DNA of 64,000 nucleotides from Herbidospora sakaeratensis (GTDB lineage: Bacteria > Actinomycetota > Actinomycetes > Streptosporangiales > Streptosporangiaceae), in the NCBI RefSeq assembly GCF_001570525.1, contig NZ_BBXC01000021.1, positions 62,001-126,000 of the forward strand, read 5' to 3'. Shown one piece after another: positions 62,877 to 64,000 of this stretch (position 1 is its first letter; each line of letters starts with the position of its first letter). The notes below the pieces were generated by a model. It worked only from the letters and a program-made list of their open reading frames with translations. It was not told where the DNA came from and made no database searches. Position numbers and translations under genes: made by a program.

Positions 62877-64000
62877 TCAGAGGTCCGCGCCGATGATGGC
62901 CTTCTCGTCGGGGCGGTGCACCAGCACGTTGTCGATGTAGCTGCGGACCGCCGCCGCCAGGCCGACGTCCTTGCCGGCCGCCTCCGACAGGAACCAGCGG
63001 TGTTCCAGCACCTCGTGGAACAGCTGGGCGCGTTCGAGCTTGCGGTGCAGCTCCGGCGGGATCGCGTTTATCACCGGCTGGTAGACCTCGGCCAGCCAGC
63101 GGTGGGCCACTATCGCCTCGTCCTCGTGGCGCAGGCCGTGGGTGACGGTGAAGGAGTCGAGGTCGTTGAGCAGGCGGCGGGCCTGGTTCTCCTCGACGTC
63201 CAGGCCGGTCAGGCGCAGGAGGCGGCGCTGGTGGTGGCCGGCGTCGACGACCTTCGGGCGCACGATCAGGCGGCCGGTGCCGGCCTTGCGGCGGACCATC
63301 ATCTCGGCCACGTCGAAGCCGAGGGTGTTGAGGCGGCGGATGCGCTGGTCGACCTTGTGCCAGTCGACCTCCTCGATGATCTCGTCGGAGTTCAGCTCGT
63401 CCCACAGGCGGTGGTAGCGCTCGACGATCTGCTCGGCGAACACGAGCGGGTCGATCGAGGGGTGCAGCAGGTCGCCGGCCTCCAGGTCGAGCAGTTCGCC
63501 GTAGATGTTGATGTGGGCGACCTCGATGTCATGGTGGCGCTGGCCCTCGCTGATCATCGGGTGCAGCTCGCCGGTCTCGGCGTCCACCAGGTAGGCGGCG
63601 AACGCGCCCGCGTCGCGGCGGAACAGGGTGTTCGACAACGAGCAGTCGCCCCAGTAGAAGCCGGTCAGGTGCAGCCGGACGATCAGCACCGCCAGGGCGT
63701 CGAGCAGCCGCTCCAGGGTCTCCGGGCGCAGGGCGCCCGACAGGACCGCCCGGTACGGCAGGGAGTACTGCAGGTGGCTGGTGATGAGGGCCGAGTCGAG
63801 GCGTTCGCCGGTCTTGCTCTCGCGGCCGGTCACCACGGCCACCGGTTCGACCGACGGGGTGTCGAGCCGGTTGAGGTCCCAGAGCAGGCGGTACTCGCGT
63901 TTGGCGTACCGCTCGCTGATCTCCTTGATGGCGTACACGGTGCCGTTGATGCGGGTGAACCGGACGACGTGCCGGGAGATGCCCCGGGGGAGGGCGACCA
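62877..64000 (-). CDS. DUF4032 domain protein (kinase-like), 5' end outside window
   Basis: At least 374 codons; the frame stays open to the right edge, where GISRHVVRFTRINGTVYAIKEI reads as the kinase-like start region, so the true start lies beyond base 64000. The family has a lipopolysaccharide-kinase-like N-lobe (YAIKEISERYAKREYRLL), the LTGFYWGDCSLSNTLFRRD loop comparable to the HxDxxxxN catalytic loop but with W-G-D-C-S-L-S-N, and YLVDAETGELH as the metal-binding part. The C-terminal half is the DUF4032 domain proper (WHKVDQRIRRLNTLGFDVAEMMVRRKAG). Substrate unknown; widely conserved in actinobacteria. Repeat copy C begins directly after its stop. Confidence 0.88.
   Translation of the reverse strand, partial: VALPRGISRHVVRFTRINGTVYAIKEISERYAKREYRLLWDLNRLDTPSVEPVAVVTGRESKTGERLDSALITSHLQYSLPYRAVLSGALRPETLERLLDALAVLIVRLHLTGFYWGDCSLSNTLFRRDAGAFAAYLVDAETGELHPMISEGQRHHDIEVAHINIYGELLDLEAGDLLHPSIDPLVFAEQIVERYHRLWDELNSDEIIEEVDWHKVDQRIRRLNTLGFDVAEMMVRRKAGTGRLIVRPKVVDAGHHQRRLLRLTGLDVEENQARRLLNDLDSFTVTHGLRHEDEAIVAHRWLAEVYQPVINAIPPELHRKLERAQLFHEVLEHRWFLSEAAGKDVGLAAAVRSYIDNVLVHRPDEKAIIGADL

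Noticed and set aside
1-64000. CRISPR arrays, insertion sequences, prophage or rRNA genes
   Set aside because: No regularly spaced repeats, transposase, integrase, phage structural genes or rRNA sequence seen on either strand.

Overview
The window is very GC-rich DNA with strong third-position G/C bias, frequent GTG starts, ATGA/GTGA stop-start overlaps and many apparently leaderless genes. It carries an MbtH-like protein, a mycothiol-type (MDMPI) enzyme, SecA2, DUF4032, SigE-type ECF sigma and roadblock genes. Together these point to a chromosomal segment of a mycelial actinomycete, probably Streptosporangiales-like; that placement is inference from gene content and no marker gene is present to prove it. 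Apart from one tRNA-Lys there are no RNA genes, and I saw no CRISPR array, prophage or insertion sequence.

Layout. 1-812: tail of a biosynthetic locus (methyltransferase plus MbtH). 865-5000: a His-rich mini-protein, an EEP-family protein, and a GntR regulator followed by an isochorismatase-like amidohydrolase and an NCS2-type permease. 5062-16476: housekeeping and small regulatory modules, including DUF1206, CHAP, a secreted peptide, SDR/TetR, SecA2, a PYROXD2-like oxidoreductase and monooxygenase/TetR. 16588-21777: an acyl-CoA dehydrogenase operon headed by an APH-type kinase; it shares a palindromic operator with the TetR gene that closes the locus. 21860-26509: NERD, LtrA, and a MoxR/VWA pair with a frameshifted small gene. 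26600-33136: tRNA-Lys followed by a three-gene McrB/McrC/helicase-PLD operon, the most defence-like part of the window. 33361-37381: small metabolic and hypothetical genes. 37416-40660: DyP peroxidase plus encapsulin nanocompartment, a response regulator lacking its phospho-Asp, and an SRPBCC protein. 40657-45440: GntR/UTRA regulator divergent from an ABC importer. 45367-51765: membrane proteins, an AlkB/VOC pair behind a LexA-type SOS box, DUF4291, and a racemase/NCS1 operon with a divergent XRE-cupin regulator. 52391-55232: an ECF sigma locus flanked by two paralogous surface proteins whose promoters have the same bipartite geometry. 55236-59600: a redox two-component module (cNMP-binding histidine kinase, receiver-thioredoxin-reductase fusion, LRR-thioredoxin-like protein). 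59622-61628: a roadblock/DUF4388 operon without a GTPase. 61790-64000: DUF523, a decayed imine-reductase-like pseudogene and DUF4032.

The strongest candidates for undescribed biology are the McrBC-helicase-PLD operon, the receiver-TrxR/cNMP-kinase/LRR-thioredoxin module, the ECF sigma with its flanking surface paralogues, and a dispersed GC-rich repeat found just downstream of three minus-strand stop codons. Protein functions are family-level assignments read from motifs; regulatory sites come from palindromes and spacing in the DNA and have not been tested.
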